Assembly (NCBI RefSeq): GCF_000688335.1
Contig: NZ_JHZX01000001.1
Coordinates: 248,001 to 312,000 of the forward strand
Origin: Sediminibacter sp. Hel_I_10
Lineage (GTDB): Bacteria > Bacteroidota > Bacteroidia > Flavobacteriales > Flavobacteriaceae
Direction: 5' to 3'
DNA: 64,000 nt
A program made the position numbers and the translations under genes. Shown here piece by piece: positions 62,411-64,000 of the stretch; position 1 is the stretch's first letter, and each line of letters opens with the position of its first letter. The notes below the pieces were generated by a model that was given only the letters and a program-made list of their open reading frames with translations, was not told the origin of the DNA and made no database searches.

Positions 62411-64000
62411 TTATTCCGTTCGCAACGACTTGGTAGGATTCGCCATTGCCGCTCTTATCGCCTGAAAACTTACGGTAATCAAGGTTATTGCCAATGCACC
62501 CAGACAGGCAATCGCCAAAACATCCCAAGTGACCGTTGTTCTATAATTAAATTTTTGTAGCCATTGCCCCATAATATAATACGCTAATGGCGATGCGATT
62601 AATAGTGCGATGACCACGAGCGTTATAAAATCCTTGGATAATAATAACCACAACTGGTTCATGGAGGCACCCAAAACTTTACGAACACCTATTTCCTTGG
62701 TGCGCTGTTCGGCGACGAAGGAGGCCAATCCAAACAATCCAAGACAACTGATAAAAATGGCCAGAATCGTAAATATTCTTGCTAAGCTGGCGATGCGCTC
62801 TTCGGAAGCAAACTTCTTACCATATTCTTCATCTACAAATTGATAGTCAAAGGGAATATTCGGGAAATTGGATTTATACACCTTTTCAATCGTGGCCAGA
62901 TTATCGCTAAGGCTGTTATCTGGATTTAAACGCAAATTGTAATAACTCGCATTACCGTAATAATCAAAAACATACATAGATTGCTTGACGGGGCTGTAGG
63001 GCGACTGCATCACAATATCATCAATTACCCCAATTATTTTCAAAGGCGTATTTGGGTCTTCTACATCAGAATCCCTAATATATTTACCAATTGGGTCTTT
63101 GATACCCATATATTTTACAGCGGTCTCATTCAAAATGACGGCATTGGAATCTGTAGCGAACTCGCGCGAAAAACCGCGACCGTCAATAATTTTTGCACCA
63201 ATGGTTTCCACAAATTCCCAAGACACATCAGTATATGCCAAATCTTCTTGAAATCCTTCTGGTTTTCCGTCCCAAGTATAACCAGACCTATTTGACCAAA
63301 CTTCGGTGGTTGGACTGCTGGTGGTGGCCATTTCTAAAACCGCTCCACTTTCTATAAACTGGTTACGCATGAGGTCGGTTTTCCCTGAGAAAGCGCCGCT
63401 CATGGTCGGGATTTGAATCAAACCCTCCTTGTTGTAACCCGTTGGTCTATCTTTACTGAACTGAATTTGATTCATTACCACCAGCGTTCCAATTATCAAT
63501 GCTGCGGAAATCGTAAATTGAGCCACAACGAGTATTTTCCGCGGAAGCGAAGAATTTTTTCCAGATTTAAAGGTGCCTTTTAAAACCGCAACCGGATTAA
63601 AAGACGAAAGATACAAGGCTGGGTAACTTCCCGCCAAGATTGCAGTGAATAAAATAAACACGATAGAAATAATCCAAAATTGAGCGCTCGCCCATGGAAA
63701 TTCAATCATTTTGCTCGCTAAATTATTGAAACCATTCAAGAACAATAAAACAACGCCCAAGGCCACAATAAATGACAGGACGACGATGACGAAGGATTCG
63801 CATAAAAACTGAAATATCAATTGACTGCGTTGCGAACCGATGGATTTTCTTATTCCCACTTCAGTAGCTCGCTTTTCAGAACGTGCCGTGCTTAGATTGA
63901 TAAAGTTGATACAGGCCAAAAGCAGAATAAACCCTCCAATGATACCAAACAACCATACATTCTCTATTCTTCCACCAGATTGGACACCATTTTCAAAATC
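62411..64000 (-). CDS. FtsX/MacB-type ABC permease 6, N-terminus beyond the window
   Basis: At least 529 residues; the frame stays open to base 64000 (the last codons read DFENGVQSGGRIENVW), so the true start lies to the right. A TTG at 63952 is not the start, since sibling permeases have about 280 more residues there. The visible part has the central helices (LLACINFINLSTARSEKRATEVG), the second periplasmic domain, the coupling motif VAEQRTKEIGVRKVLGAS and the end NPTKSLRTE. It is the first gene of the operon seen here, and the operon may continue outside the window. Confidence 0.92.
   Translation of the reverse strand, partial: DFENGVQSGGRIENVWLFGIIGGFILLLACINFINLSTARSEKRATEVGIRKSIGSQRSQLIFQFLCESFVIVVLSFIVALGVVLLFLNGFNNLASKMIEFPWASAQFWIISIVFILFTAILAGSYPALYLSSFNPVAVLKGTFKSGKNSSLPRKILVVAQFTISAALIIGTLVVMNQIQFSKDRPTGYNKEGLIQIPTMSGAFSGKTDLMRNQFIESGAVLEMATTSSPTTEVWSNRSGYTWDGKPEGFQEDLAYTDVSWEFVETIGAKIIDGRGFSREFATDSNAVILNETAVKYMGIKDPIGKYIRDSDVEDPNTPLKIIGVIDDIVMQSPYSPVKQSMYVFDYYGNASYYNLRLNPDNSLSDNLATIEKVYKSNFPNIPFDYQFVDEEYGKKFASEERIASLARIFTILAIFISCLGLFGLASFVAEQRTKEIGVRKVLGASMNQLWLLLSKDFITLVVIALLIASPLAYYIMGQWLQKFNYRTTVTWDVLAIACLGALAITLITVSFQAIRAAMANPTKSLRTE

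Overview
The window looks like a chromosome segment of a marine-type member of the Flavobacteriaceae (Bacteroidota). The evidence is low GC, a FecI/FecR/SusC/SusD locus, TAnnTTTG-type promoter motifs, CTnDOT-type tra genes, DUF6520 and MauE genes, and a row of large FtsX/MacB-type permeases. Organism and families are judged by eye from the protein sequences; no search was run.

Layout. (1) 1-5250: a cassette-like zone. A 7TM-AraC regulator plus serine hydrolase, and a separate hypothetical gene, are each bracketed by short inverted end motifs that co-vary between the two units. An IS110-family element sits between the units and has a structured 5' noncoding end that could be its bridge RNA. 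(2) 5350-14960: an HTH regulator, then a structured leader RNA, an ECF sigma factor, a FecR anti-sigma factor, a SusC/SusD outer-membrane uptake pair and a secreted metzincin-type protease, closed by a terminator. This reads as a peptide-uptake locus. (3) 14970-20967: a small secreted Cys-containing peptide, a beta-propeller-like protein and a MauE-type membrane protein; then an AraC-type regulator, a STAS-like protein and a divergent alpha-oxoamine synthase/GNAT fusion enzyme. A GGATTA operator motif occurs in front of both the MauE operon and the fusion gene.

(4) 20998-45422: most of an integrative conjugative element (ICE). It starts with RteC, an excisionase-like HTH, a replication-like gene containing a 33-bp iteron-like array, and a DnaC-like ATPase. 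Next is an AT-rich island (23.8-31.0 kb) with a clan-CD-like Stv-type protein, two paralogous unknown proteins, a LytTR response regulator, a TPR histidine kinase and another unknown gene. Then come an amidase, traE-traN, a HipBA module, a coupling protein, a relaxase, a BfmA-type accessory protein, a RadC-like protein and SSB. No integrase is visible in the window. A hairpin-rich noncoding kilobase (45.4-46.4 kb) closes the element.

(5) 46428-64000: a minus-strand efflux operon. One TolC-like channel, one MacB-type ATPase, one DUF2807 protein and six paralogous permeases are present; the last permease is cut by the window end.

The best candidates for undescribed biology are the Stv-like/paralogue/LytTR island in the ICE, and the oxoamine-synthase-GNAT enzyme with the co-regulated MauE/small-peptide operon. 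At DNA level they are the leader RNA at 5828-5911, the 33-bp array at 22700-22831 and the co-varying cassette ends.
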